Source: GCA-2732755 sp965228265
Lineage (GTDB): Bacteria > Planctomycetota > Phycisphaerae > Phycisphaerales > UBA1924
Direction: 5' to 3'
Assembly: GCA_965228265.1 (NCBI GenBank)
Contig: OZ245804.1
Coordinates: forward strand, 1,488,001 to 1,552,000
DNA length: 64,000 nucleotides
Both the position numbers and the translations under genes were made by a program. Below, in pieces: positions 42,621 through 50,999 of this stretch. The first letter of the stretch is position 1; each line of letters opens with the position of its first letter. The notes under the pieces were generated by a model. It worked only from the letters and a program-made list of their open reading frames with translations. It ran no database searches and was not told where the DNA came from.

Positions 42621-42998
42621 ATGGCAGGCAAGCAGACCACGCCCCAGCTCACTCAGGACCAGACAGAGATGATCGTGCTCTCGGTGCTTTCCGAGGGGCC
42701 GAGCTACGGCTACGCGATCAGCAAACAGATCGCCGCCCGCTCCGAGGACACCTTCCGTGTCGGCGCGAGCCAGCTCTACCCGCTCTTGACCAAACTCGAA
42801 AAACAGGGACTCGTCTCGACGGATTGGGAGGAGATCAAATCCGCCAGCGCCGAGCCCGATGCGCCGGGGCGCAAGCGCAAGTGGTACCGCCTCTCGCCCA
42901 AGGGCGAGCGCCGTCTCGAGTCGCGCATCGCGGCCCATCAGCGCTTCACCTCGATCATGAACTCGTTCATCTCGGGTCAGAGCGGGGCCGCCTCATGA
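42621..42998 (+). CDS. PadR-family transcriptional regulator
   Basis: The 125-residue protein has the PadR winged helix (MIVLSVLSEGPSYGYAISKQIAARS, then FRVGASQLYPLLTKLEKQGLVSTDWEE) and a short C-terminal dimer helix. It starts with a GGAGG nine bases before the ATG. It overlaps the next gene by an ATGA, as in the common PadR / permease-prefix-domain pair, where it represses its own unit. The ligand is unknown; many family members respond to antimicrobials or phenolic acids. Confidence 0.88.
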   Translation: MAGKQTTPQLTQDQTEMIVLSVLSEGPSYGYAISKQIAARSEDTFRVGASQLYPLLTKLEKQGLVSTDWEEIKSASAEPDAPGRKRKWYRLSPKGERRLESRIAAHQRFTSIMNSFISGQSGAAS

Positions 42999-44407
42999 CT
43001 GACGCCGGCTCCGATACCGACACCAAAGCCCCGGCGTACGCGCCGGTGAAGCCCTCGTCGCGCGACCCGATCACGCAGTGGCTCGATGTGTTCACAAGCC
43101 TGCTCTCGCTCCCCGCGGGTGAGGCCGAGCGCATCCGAGATGAGCTGGAGGATCATCTGCGCACGCGGGTGGATGACCTGCTCATTCTCGGCATGACCGA
43201 GCCCGAGGCCGTTCAGAAAGCAGTGACCGAGCTGGGCGAGACCGCGCAGCTTGCGCAGAACTTCAAGTCTGTCCGAATCCACTCACGCAGGAGGATCGCC
43301 ATGTACACAGCACTCTTCGCAGCCGCCGGACTCGCGCTGACCGTGAGCGTTGCCGGGTTGCTCCCGGGCAAGGCTCTGACACCCCTTCACACACCGACCG
43401 CGGCCGTCGAGGCCCAGCCCGAGGGCGTCACACACACCGGCATTCTCGATCAGGATCTGCAGGCGGGCACGCTTGGCGAGATGCTCCAGAAGCTCGCAGA
43501 CGCCGGGAATGCAAGGCTCTTTGTGCACTGGAGCTCGCTCGAACCGCTCGGGCTGGATGCCGATACCGAAGTGCGGGCGATCCCGGCAAAGGGTCTCAAC
43601 CACGAGAAGGTGCGCCAACTCATCAACTCGGCGCTCGGGCTCGAGGGGCTCGACGAACTCGATGCCCGCGTCGAGGGTGACCTGGTCGAGATCGGGACTG
43701 TGCGGTACTTCGATCGGATCGAATTGGTGCTGAGGGAGTACGACCTCACGGATTTAACCGATCCGTACACCAATGCCCTTCAGTCACGGGACGTCCTGAA
43801 TCCAGTCTACGAAACGGTTGAGCCGGAGATATGGCAGAACAACATAGGATCGCTTTCATTTAACCACATGATCCTGACGGTGCGTGCACCAGAACGTGTG
43901 CAGGAAGAGGTGGGGGCGTATCTCGAGCGTCTGCGCGATCGTCGCGCAGTAGCGGTTTCTCAGTTGCAGCGCGACCAGCAGAAGCGAGAGCATGAGCAGA
44001 AAGCTCGGCAGGAGCGAGAGTTTGTCGAGTTGACGGACAAGCTCAATGTGGCAAAGGCCACACTCGATGCGCTCGATGATCGCATGGTGGAACTGGCGTA
44101 CGACTTCTGGTCCACCAAGATGGACATTGTCGAGTACGAGCGGATATTCAAGGGCTCCGCCGACGAACGCGAACGTCAGGAAACCAAAGGCATGCTCGTC
44201 AACGCCCAGGTAAGGCTGGAAACCACGGAAACCGAGAGGGAACGCCTCCAGCGCGAGATCGACAATGCAATCTCGTATGTCAACCACTTGGAGACTCAGC
44301 TAGCCGTGCTCCGAGCCACACTGGACCGGTCCGGCGAGATGGATGCGAAGGACGCCGCCGCCGACGAAGCCGACTCAGCGGCCCGGATCGAATCCGCCGG
44401 TCGTTGA
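42995..44407 (+). CDS. PadR-partner membrane protein with permease prefix domain and coiled coil
   Basis: The 470-residue protein starts with the 'permease prefix' or DUF1700-like domain (about 28-90, RIRDELEDHLRTRVDDLL and EAVQKAVTELG) common beside PadR. One membrane helix at about 103-123 follows. The outer part has a domain with EMLQKLADAGNARL, similar to the STN/secretin-type short domain, and a coiled coil at about 330-450 rich in Gln, Glu and Arg. Such a long tail is unusual for these partners. Function is unknown; envelope stress sensing is a guess. Confidence 0.65.
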   Translation: MTDAGSDTDTKAPAYAPVKPSSRDPITQWLDVFTSLLSLPAGEAERIRDELEDHLRTRVDDLLILGMTEPEAVQKAVTELGETAQLAQNFKSVRIHSRRRIAMYTALFAAAGLALTVSVAGLLPGKALTPLHTPTAAVEAQPEGVTHTGILDQDLQAGTLGEMLQKLADAGNARLFVHWSSLEPLGLDADTEVRAIPAKGLNHEKVRQLINSALGLEGLDELDARVEGDLVEIGTVRYFDRIELVLREYDLTDLTDPYTNALQSRDVLNPVYETVEPEIWQNNIGSLSFNHMILTVRAPERVQEEVGAYLERLRDRRAVAVSQLQRDQQKREHEQKARQEREFVELTDKLNVAKATLDALDDRMVELAYDFWSTKMDIVEYERIFKGSADERERQETKGMLVNAQVRLETTETERERLQREIDNAISYVNHLETQLAVLRATLDRSGEMDAKDAAADEADSAARIESAGR

Positions 44408-44432
44408 CGCCCCCGCCCATCCCGGCGACACT

Positions 44433-44472
44433 ACCCTCCGTCGAGGCCCCAGGGCCTCCGGAGGGTTTCTCG
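44433..44472 (+). terminator. Possible terminator before nrdR
   Basis: CCCTCCG (44433-44439) and CGGAGGG (44458-44464) form a stem with an inner GGCCCCAGGGCC pairing, followed by TTTCTCGTT. The T-run is weak, so termination may be partial. Confidence 0.45.
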
Positions 44473-44476
44473 TTCC

Positions 44477-44977
44477 ATGATCTGTCCATACTGCGAAGCC
44501 AACGACGACAAAGTCATCGATTCCCGGGCTTCCGATGGGGGCAAGGTCATCCGCAGACGCCGCGAGTGCATCGCCTGCGGCAAGCGGTTCACCACCTACG
44601 AGCGGGTCGAGCAGTCCACACGCCTCCTCGTCGTCAAGAAGGACGGCACCCGCGAGCCCTTCGACCGCGAAAAAATCAGCGGCTCCATCCACGCCGCCTG
44701 CGGCAAACGCAAAATCCCCGCCCACATCCTCGCCTCCATGATCGATGAGATCGAGGAGGAACTCCACCGCCAGTTCGAACGCGAGGTCGAGACGCGGGTC
44801 ATCGGCGAACGCGTCATGGTCCGCCTCAAGGACGCCGACGAGGTCGCCTACATCCGCTTCGCCAGCGAGTATTACCAGTTCCGCAACGTCGACGACATCT
44901 CGCGCCAGATCCAGGAACTCAACGCCCGGATCAAGGACGTCAAGAACCAGCAGTCTCTGTTCAAGGAGCCCTCGTAG
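44477..44977 (+). CDS. nrdR: Transcriptional repressor of ribonucleotide reductase genes
   Basis: The 166-residue protein has an N-terminal zinc ribbon with C3, C6, C31 and C34, and an ATP-cone domain with LLVVKKDGTREPFDREKI. It represses nrd operons when dATP is high. No ribonucleotide reductase gene is in the window. Length fits the family (about 150). Its stop codon overlaps the GTG of the next gene by one base. Confidence 0.95.
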   Translation: MICPYCEANDDKVIDSRASDGGKVIRRRRECIACGKRFTTYERVEQSTRLLVVKKDGTREPFDREKISGSIHAACGKRKIPAHILASMIDEIEEELHRQFEREVETRVIGERVMVRLKDADEVAYIRFASEYYQFRNVDDISRQIQELNARIKDVKNQQSLFKEPS

Positions 44978-45402
44978 TGCGTGTGATCTGCTCCATAGCC
45001 GTGTTGATGCTGCTCGCAGGCTGCCAGGGTGCCGGCGGTGGCTCGGGGAACGCGCCCACGCGCCCGCAGGCTAACCGCCCGGCACAGAACCCAGCCGGGG
45101 CCTCGTCTCAGACGAACCAGTCCACGCAGGCAACGCCCAACCAGCAAGTGGTCAACGGCTGGACACCCGACTGGTGGCTCGATGCGCCCACGCGCACCAG
45201 CGCTGGGGCCGTTCAGGCCAGCGGCACCGCGACGGCGGGGGACCTCCGCGACGCGAGGCGTCAGGCCATCGACAGCGCCCGCGAATCCGCTCTGACCCTC
45301 GCCGACGCGGGTCAGCGTGAGCGCGTCGTCCAGGCCGCGACCAACCCCAACGCCAACGGCTCATACACCGTCTGGGTCGTGCTCGAGCTCGGCGGGCAAT
45401 AA
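44977..45402 (+). CDS. Small lipoprotein of unknown function
   Basis: The 141-residue protein has a lipoprotein signal with lipobox LAGC (Cys16). A low-complexity linker rich in Gln, Asn, Pro and Ala follows. The C-terminal region (about 60-140) holds WTPDWWLDAPTRTSAGAVQASGTA and a helix RRQAIDSARESALTLA, followed by a strand YTVWVVLEL. It recalls LPP20-like lipoproteins. The GTG start overlaps nrdR's stop. Confidence 0.72.
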   Translation: MRVICSIAVLMLLAGCQGAGGGSGNAPTRPQANRPAQNPAGASSQTNQSTQATPNQQVVNGWTPDWWLDAPTRTSAGAVQASGTATAGDLRDARRQAIDSARESALTLADAGQRERVVQAATNPNANGSYTVWVVLELGGQ

Positions 45403-45430
45403 AGCCAACGCCTGAGCGGTTGCCAGAACC

Positions 45431-46018
45431 ATGGCCGGCCGATCGCTCCCGATTCTGAAAGAAGTCCGCGCGTGCACCACGTGTGCGCCCGAATTGCCCC
45501 TCGGCCCGAGGCCCCTCATCGCGGCTCGATCGAGCGCGAGGATTCTGGTCATCGGGCAGGCCCCGGGCCGGATCGCCCACGAGACGGGCAAGCCCTGGAA
45601 CGACAAATCGGGCGAACGCCTGCGCCAGTGGATGGGCATCTCGGACGAGGACTTCTACGACGACGCGCTCACCGCGATCATGCCCATGGGCTTCTGCTTC
45701 CCCGGCACGGGCAAGTCGGGCGACATGCCGCCCAGGCCCGAGTGCGCACCGCAGTGGCACGACCGGGTGATCCGTGCGCTCAAAAACATTGAACTCACAG
45801 TCTGTGCGGGCATGTACGCGATGAAGCGCTACGCGCCGAAGCCATACCCCACGATGACCAAGGCGGCTGCCGACTTTGAGAGCCATCTGCCCGGCCTGAT
45901 TCTGCTCCCGCACCCCTCTGGTCGGAACAACCTCTGGCTTCGCCGGAACCCGTGGTTCGAACAGAAGGCCCTGCCCGCCCTGCGCCAGCGGGTAAGCCAG
46001 GTTCTGGAACGCGATTGA
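45431..46018 (+). CDS. Uracil-DNA glycosylase family protein
   Basis: The 195-residue protein has the UDG-superfamily active-site loop IGQAPGRIAHETGKPWND near 40-57 and the late LLPHPSGRNNLW loop that inserts in DNA. This branch (often annotated 'uracil-DNA glycosylase family') resembles family 4/5 enzymes without a clear iron-sulfur cluster; the Cys pair CTTC lies near the start. It probably removes uracil or related lesions. Function by family only. Confidence 0.8.
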   Translation: MAGRSLPILKEVRACTTCAPELPLGPRPLIAARSSARILVIGQAPGRIAHETGKPWNDKSGERLRQWMGISDEDFYDDALTAIMPMGFCFPGTGKSGDMPPRPECAPQWHDRVIRALKNIELTVCAGMYAMKRYAPKPYPTMTKAAADFESHLPGLILLPHPSGRNNLWLRRNPWFEQKALPALRQRVSQVLERD

Positions 46019-46050
46019 GCGGGGTCCGAGCCAGCCCGTATCATCCGGGC

Positions 46051-46818
46051 ATGGCACACAAGATCGTCTCATCGGCAACCGAAGCGCTCGCGGACCTCAG
46101 GGACCGGGGCATCATCTACGACGGCTGCACCGTGATGGTGGGGGGCTTCGGGCTCTGCGGCATCCCGGAGCAGCTCATCATCGCCCTCCGCGATACGGGC
46201 GTGAAGAACCTCACCTGCATCTCCAACAACGCGGGCGTCGACGACTGGGGCCTGGGGCTCCTCCTCCAGACCAAGCAGATCAAGAAAATGATCTCCAGCT
46301 ACGTCGGCGAGAACGCGACCTTCGAGAAGCAGTTCCTCGACGGCGAGCTCGAGGTCGAATTCAACCCCCAGGGCACACTCGCCGAGCGCATCCGGGCGGG
46401 CGGCGCGGGCATCCCGGCCTTCTACACCGCGACAGGCGTGGGCACGATCGTCGCCGAGGGCAAGCCGACCGCAACCATGACGCCCCCCAAGTACCTGGCC
46501 AAGTGCAACCGGGACAAGCTCCAGCCGGGCCAGTCGCCCGACCGTGAGTTCGTGATGGAAACGGGGCTCTACGCGGATCTGGCGCTCGTCAAGGCGCACA
46601 CCGCCGACCACTTCGGGAACCTGGTCTTCCGAGAGACGGCCCGCAACTTCAACCCGATGATGGCGACCGCAGCCGCGTTCACGGTCGCCGAGGTTGAGGA
46701 GCTGGTCCCGACGGGCGAGCTCGACCCGGACCGCGTCCACACGCCGGGCGGTTTCGTGGATCGCGTGGTGAAAACCGTGAGCGAGAAACGGATCGAGCAG
46801 CGGACGGTATCAGGGTAA
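46051..46818 (+). CDS. 3-oxoacid CoA-transferase subunit A
   Basis: Transfers CoA from succinyl-CoA to acetoacetate or a similar acid. The 255-residue protein has the alpha-subunit motif VMVGGFGLCGIPE near 29-41 and ISNNAGVDDWGLGLLL. The catalytic Glu lies in subunit B, encoded about 9 kb away at 55811, rather than next to it as in most operons. The ATG fits the conserved start. A b562-like gene follows. Confidence 0.9.
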   Translation: MAHKIVSSATEALADLRDRGIIYDGCTVMVGGFGLCGIPEQLIIALRDTGVKNLTCISNNAGVDDWGLGLLLQTKQIKKMISSYVGENATFEKQFLDGELEVEFNPQGTLAERIRAGGAGIPAFYTATGVGTIVAEGKPTATMTPPKYLAKCNRDKLQPGQSPDREFVMETGLYADLALVKAHTADHFGNLVFRETARNFNPMMATAAAFTVAEVEELVPTGELDPDRVHTPGGFVDRVVKTVSEKRIEQRTVSG

Positions 46819-46854
46819 ACCCAAGTCCGGGATCTCAGACCCAGGAGAACGAAG

Positions 46855-47310
46855 ATGATGAGGACTCGAGTCACCCTTGCTGTCGTTGTGGCTTTGACGT
46901 GTGTGGGCGTGGCCGCGGTGCCGACGAGCGAGGGCATGGCTGCCCAGCCCGAGGCCCAGGCCTCGCTTGATGATCACATGAGCGGGATGCACGAGAGCCT
47001 CCGCACCATCGCGCGGAACCACAACGACGCCTCCAAGCGCGACGATGTGCTCAGCGCGATCACGCAGTTGCAGGAGCACACGCTGGCCTCCAAATCGCTC
47101 GATCCGCACAAGCTCGAGAAGCTGTCCGGTGACGAACTCGAAAGGGCCCGCGACGACTACCGCGCCCGCATGTCGATGCTGCTCGGCATGACGACCGAGC
47201 TCGAGATTGCGTACCTCGACGGCGAGCACGACAAGGTCGACGACATCATCCGCAACAAGCTCTTCCCGATCCGGGACAAGGGCCACCAGGACTTCCAGGA
47301 GGACCATTGA
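46855..47310 (+). CDS. Cytochrome b562-like periplasmic protein
   Basis: The 151-residue protein has a signal peptide (cleavage near Ala30) and a four-helix-bundle pattern. Met42 (DDHM, first helix) and His144 (DKGHQDF, last helix) fall where cytochrome b562 binds heme, and KLE and acidic segments line up with the E. coli protein. It is probably a small periplasmic electron carrier. Its stop overlaps the TTG of the next gene, so the two are co-translated. Confidence 0.68.
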   Translation: MMRTRVTLAVVVALTCVGVAAVPTSEGMAAQPEAQASLDDHMSGMHESLRTIARNHNDASKRDDVLSAITQLQEHTLASKSLDPHKLEKLSGDELERARDDYRARMSMLLGMTTELEIAYLDGEHDKVDDIIRNKLFPIRDKGHQDFQEDH

Positions 47311-48032
47311 GCGACATCAGGAAGATCGCGTCCCGCATCGAGGCGGTCACATTCGACTGCTTCGGGACGCTCATTGACTGGGAATCGGGCATCCTCGGGG
47401 TGCTGAAGCTCCTCTGCGAGCGTTACAGCGTCAAGCCCGCGCCCGCGGACACAGACCTGCTCGCGATGTACGCCAGGCTTGAGGGCCAGGCCGAGCACGG
47501 GGCGTACAGGCCCTACCGCGAGATCCTCGCTGAGGTGATGCAGAAACTCGCCGGCGAACTCGGCTTCCAGCTCGCCTCTGCCGACCGTTCCCTGCTTGCC
47601 GATTCGATCGAGGACTGGCCCGCCTTCAGCGATACTGCTGCCTCGCTCCGTGCGCTCAAAGCGCGATACAAAGTCGGCGTGCTCTCAAACATCGACGACG
47701 ACCTCTTCGAGGGTGCGCTGCCAAAGCTCGGGCTGGGCTCCGTCGGCGGCCTCGATCTGCTCGTGACCGCCCAGCAGGTTGAGAGTTACAAGCCCGCGTA
47801 CGCACACTTCGAAGAAGCACTGCGCCGGCTCGGCATCGATAAGTCCGGGCTCTTGCACATCGCCCAGAGCCAACGTCACGACGTGCAGCCGTGCAATGAA
47901 CTGGGCATCCGGTGCGTGTGGGTCGATCGCCGGCGGGGCTCTGGCGGGGCCTCGGGCGACTTTGCCGCTCGGCCAGACTTTGTCGTCCCGGATCTTGCGA
48001 CACTCGTCCGTGAGCTCGGCTTGTCGAGCTGA
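47307..48032 (+). CDS. HAD-superfamily hydrolase, haloacid-dehalogenase type II-like
   Basis: The 241-residue protein has the HAD motifs FDCFGTLIDWESG (nucleophile Asp near 17), LSNIDDD and YKPAYAHFEEAL, and a late acidic motif near PDFVV. The cap type and length match L-2-haloacid dehalogenases. The true substrate may be a phosphate ester. It starts at a TTG overlapping the upstream stop with AGGAGGA just before. Its stop abuts the 3' end of the convergent YHS gene. Confidence 0.8.
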   Translation: MSDIRKIASRIEAVTFDCFGTLIDWESGILGVLKLLCERYSVKPAPADTDLLAMYARLEGQAEHGAYRPYREILAEVMQKLAGELGFQLASADRSLLADSIEDWPAFSDTAASLRALKARYKVGVLSNIDDDLFEGALPKLGLGSVGGLDLLVTAQQVESYKPAYAHFEEALRRLGIDKSGLLHIAQSQRHDVQPCNELGIRCVWVDRRRGSGGASGDFAARPDFVVPDLATLVRELGLSS

Positions 48033-48689
48033 TCAGCCGCCGGCGTCTTCGTCAGTCTCGGCGGTGCTGGTCTCGTCGTTCGAGTTGTCGGTGTCCTCGG
48101 CCTTCTTGTCGGCGTTTTTGTCGGCGTACATGTCGTCAGGGAAGCGCGGCTTCTCGCCGGTCTCTTTCTCCCAGAACGCGTCGGCCTGCACTTCGAGTTC
48201 TTCCGGGCCTTCCTTGTGCCACGACTTGTACGTGTCCCCGAAGAGGCCGTCGTAGAACAGCATGAGCCTGCCGTTCTGGATCAGGAACCGCTTGGGGTTG
48301 GGCTCGGTGTAGTCGCCCTTGGCCATGGCGTACGCGCACCATCCGCCGTGGGTGGGTTCGTACCTGTCGGGATCATTCTTGAACAGGTCGCGGTGCCTGG
48401 CACTTACGAATCGGTACGTGACACCCCGGTGTGTGTGTACGTAATCCTTCTTGCCTTTTCTTGGTTTGCCGCCGCCTTCGGGGAAGTAGGCGACGGGGTC
48501 GTACCCCTCGATGGCGAGGTTTCGGCGCCCAAGCTCGTACTTCTCAACGTTGCGCTCGGCTTTGTTGACCCACGTCTCGCGGCCGCTCGTCTTGGGCGTC
48601 TCTGTGTCCTGCGCGTTTGCAGCAGCGGCCGAGAGGATGATGGTCGCGACCGTGAGCACGCCCCGGATGGTCTCAAACTTTCGTGACAT
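48033..48689 (-). CDS. Secreted YHS-domain protein
   Basis: The 218-residue protein has a signal peptide (cleavage near Ala26). A YHS domain at about 58-130 follows (LAIEGYDPVAYF, then GVTYRFVSARHRDLF and HGGWCAYAMA). The C-terminal tail is acidic and Asp/Asn-rich. YHS domains are linked to metal or copper handling; residues of the YHS core are present with Cys near 117. It is probably periplasmic. An AT-rich run and a repeat-free gap lie upstream. Confidence 0.8.
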   Translation of the reverse strand: MSRKFETIRGVLTVATIILSAAAANAQDTETPKTSGRETWVNKAERNVEKYELGRRNLAIEGYDPVAYFPEGGGKPRKGKKDYVHTHRGVTYRFVSARHRDLFKNDPDRYEPTHGGWCAYAMAKGDYTEPNPKRFLIQNGRLMLFYDGLFGDTYKSWHKEGPEELEVQADAFWEKETGEKPRFPDDMYADKNADKKAEDTDNSNDETSTAETDEDAGG

Positions 48690-48778
48690 GGTTTGGCTCT
48701 CCGTGACCTTGTGGGATCAGGCGGGAGAACGCGCGTCGGTGCGGGAGTATGCCTGCCTCGTGAAAAAAGTACTGGCGT

Positions 48779-48808
48779 CAAAAAAGAACAGACCCCGCCA
48801 AGGCGGGG
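48779..48808 (-). terminator. Terminator after the GC-type dockerin gene
   Basis: On the minus strand CCCCGCC-TT-GGCGGGG is followed by TCTGTTCTTTTTT. It lies about 60 bases beyond the dockerin gene's stop and is a strong rho-independent terminator. Confidence 0.85.
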
Positions 48809-48868
48809 CCTGCTCCGAGTTGAGGATCACGATCTGGTCGTGAATAGGGGAGTCTCAGTCAGCCTTGC

Positions 48869-49651
48869 TCAGCAACCCGCGTTGAAGTTGGAGACCCAGG
48901 CGCTGAAGTCAGCGGGCGAGCAGGAACCGTCGTTGTTCTGGTCGCACTCGGGAGCGTTGGCGTTGAACGCGGAAACCCAGGCGCTGAAGTCGGCGGGGCT
49001 GAGGATGCCGTCGCCGTTGGTGTCGGCCAGGCAGCTGCTGGGTGCGTCGAAGGTGATGTTGTCCATGACGGTGGCGAACACGCTCTCGGAGCCGTCGGGG
49101 TTCTTCGAGTAGATGCGGACGGTGTCGAACGACGCGCCCGAGAGCTCGACGCGGGTGTGGACGACGCTGTCGCGGCCGCCGAGGTCGGAGATCACAAACG
49201 ACTCGCTCACGACGACGTCACCCCGGTTGGTGCCCTCGACGATCACTTCGATCCCGCCCCACGGGCCGTTCTCGTAGTGGAAGAGGTCAACGCCGAAGAA
49301 GTCGACAGCGGTGTTCGGCGAGATGAACACCTGGCTCATGAGGTTGATCGAGAGGTTGTCGCCCGGGACGAACGAGCTGCCGAAGCTGAGCACGTTGTCG
49401 GGGGAGACACCGGCAAAGTCGAGGGCGAGGAGGTTGGCGTCCTCGATGACGACCTGGTCGCCGTAGTCACCGGGGCCGTAAGGCGAGCCATCGGGGTTGA
49501 CGCCCGAGTTCTGGTTGACGGCGAAGACGGTGACGCCGCTGAAGTTATACGAGGTGCCGAGGAAGCCCTCGGTCTCGCTGTCAAAGTTGAGAGTCTGGGC
49601 AGCCGAGGTGCCCGCGAGAATTGCAGCCGAAATTGCCATGAGGTTTCGCAT
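48869..49651 (-). CDS. Secreted protein with GC-type dockerin end
   Basis: The 260-residue protein has a signal peptide (cleavage near Ala18), a beta-sandwich-like body of about 190 residues, and a C-terminal pair of dockerin-like EF-hand units (DTNGDGILSPADFSAWV and QNNDGSCSPADFSAWV). It ends with Gly-Cys, the mark of the 'GC-type dockerin' of Phycisphaerae. The tail probably anchors the protein at the surface. The body has no recognised enzymatic residues. Confidence 0.85.
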   Translation of the reverse strand: MRNLMAISAAILAGTSAAQTLNFDSETEGFLGTSYNFSGVTVFAVNQNSGVNPDGSPYGPGDYGDQVVIEDANLLALDFAGVSPDNVLSFGSSFVPGDNLSINLMSQVFISPNTAVDFFGVDLFHYENGPWGGIEVIVEGTNRGDVVVSESFVISDLGGRDSVVHTRVELSGASFDTVRIYSKNPDGSESVFATVMDNITFDAPSSCLADTNGDGILSPADFSAWVSAFNANAPECDQNNDGSCSPADFSAWVSNFNAGC

Positions 49652-49720
49652 CTTCTATCTCCTGTGCGTGTGATACAGAGTGTGGTCTATGACGTTGCTC
49701 TTGCCATGAGCATGGTGAAA

Positions 49721-50854
49721 TCAGTGGTTATCCCGACGTCTGCGGGTTGCCAGGACGCCCGTCAGGGCCAGCAAACTCGCGGTGCCGGGTGCGGGCACGA
49801 AGCCTTTAAGGACAAACCCTGCCAGTTCGCCCGAGCGGGTCTGGCCGAATCCGACGATGTCGCCGTGGGCGTTCACGCCCGTGGCCTGGGTGAGATTGAC
49901 GAAATCGCTGTCCGGGGTCAGCAGGTCGTTGAGGTCGGTCATGACGCCGTTCTGCCAGGCGAAGGCCCGCGGGAGGATGCCCAGCCCGTCGCCGTCGAGC
50001 CCGAACCCGACGACGAGGCCGTCATCGTTGACGTCTGTGGCTTCGGAGATCGAGAGGCCGTCGAGGAAGCCCAGGGGTGTGTAGTTGGTGCCTCCTCGGC
50101 CATCGGGTTCGTAGATCACAGCCTGCCAGCCGCCGGTCGGTCCGCCGAGGCCGCCGCCGTTGGTGTGCCCGACGACGATGCCCGAGTTACTGACCGCGGT
50201 GGCGAAGCTGACGTTGAAGCCGGCCGGCCCGATCGCGAAGGCGTCGTACCCGCCGCGTCCGTCGGGTGTTGCCAGCGTGGCAACGTCTGGGTCACCAAAG
50301 AAGAAGGAGTGTCCGACGATTGTGCCCGAGTTGTTGATGGCTTTATTGGCCCCGCCCATGTAACCGGGAAGCGTGCCCACAGCCTGGGCGCCGCTCGCCG
50401 GGTCCCAGACGAATCCCTTGGCAAAGCCTGGATTGATCGGGGCCTGTCCCACAACAACGCCCGCGTCATTGATGTCCCACGCGACGCTGTTGCCCTGCGA
50501 GCCGATTGTCGCGCCGAGGTTCGTGACGCTGCCGCCCTGGAAAAGGGCCGCGGTGCGTTCGCCCGAAGAGAGGTCATTCGATCCGACCGCGACGCCGGCG
50601 TTGTTGATAGCCCACGCGACGGAGTTATCGCCCGCGTTCAGGCCGCCAAGATCTGAGGCGACCCCGTTGTTCCAGATGGTTGCATGGGTGACGACATCGC
50701 CCGCAAGGAGCGATTCGCCGACGATCTGGCCGAGATCGTTGATGTCATACGCGATCGAGCCGGCCCCGCCGAGCGATTCGAGTCGCTCGATGGTCTGCCC
50801 CTGAGCCATGCCGGCCAGAGCGATCACTGCGATGGAGAAGAGCCTGTCTTTCAT
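49721..50854 (-). CDS. PEP-CTERM protein with HAF repeats
   Basis: The 377-residue protein has a signal peptide and repeated units of the form AYDINDLGQIVGES, AWAINNAGVAVGSN, AWDINDAGVVVGQ, KAINNSGTIVGHS and AVSNSGIVVGHT. These are HAF repeats, expected to form a beta-propeller. It ends VPAPGTASLLALTGVLATRRRR, a PEP-CTERM tail for exosortase processing. It sits next to the GC-type dockerin protein, facing the same way. It probably acts at the cell surface, with no known catalytic role. Confidence 0.85.
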   Translation of the reverse strand: MKDRLFSIAVIALAGMAQGQTIERLESLGGAGSIAYDINDLGQIVGESLLAGDVVTHATIWNNGVASDLGGLNAGDNSVAWAINNAGVAVGSNDLSSGERTAALFQGGSVTNLGATIGSQGNSVAWDINDAGVVVGQAPINPGFAKGFVWDPASGAQAVGTLPGYMGGANKAINNSGTIVGHSFFFGDPDVATLATPDGRGGYDAFAIGPAGFNVSFATAVSNSGIVVGHTNGGGLGGPTGGWQAVIYEPDGRGGTNYTPLGFLDGLSISEATDVNDDGLVVGFGLDGDGLGILPRAFAWQNGVMTDLNDLLTPDSDFVNLTQATGVNAHGDIVGFGQTRSGELAGFVLKGFVPAPGTASLLALTGVLATRRRRDNH

Positions 50855-50926
50855 GCCTGCTTTCCCTTTGTGAGATCGCTGCCAGCTTTCTGAACAGAGG
50901 TCTGGACAAGACGGGTGTTCCGTGGC

Positions 50927-50954
50927 AGAATACTCGAAACTGATTTGAAGTCAA
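50927..50954 (-). promoter_or_regulatory. Candidate promoter of the HAF-repeat PEP-CTERM gene
   Basis: On the minus strand TTGACT and TATTCT are separated by 16 bases, within an AT-rich stretch between the two divergent genes. Confidence 0.45.
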
Positions 50955-50999
50955 CCACCAAATCAATTTTGGAACAAGTTGAAAGCAGGACGCTCGGCC

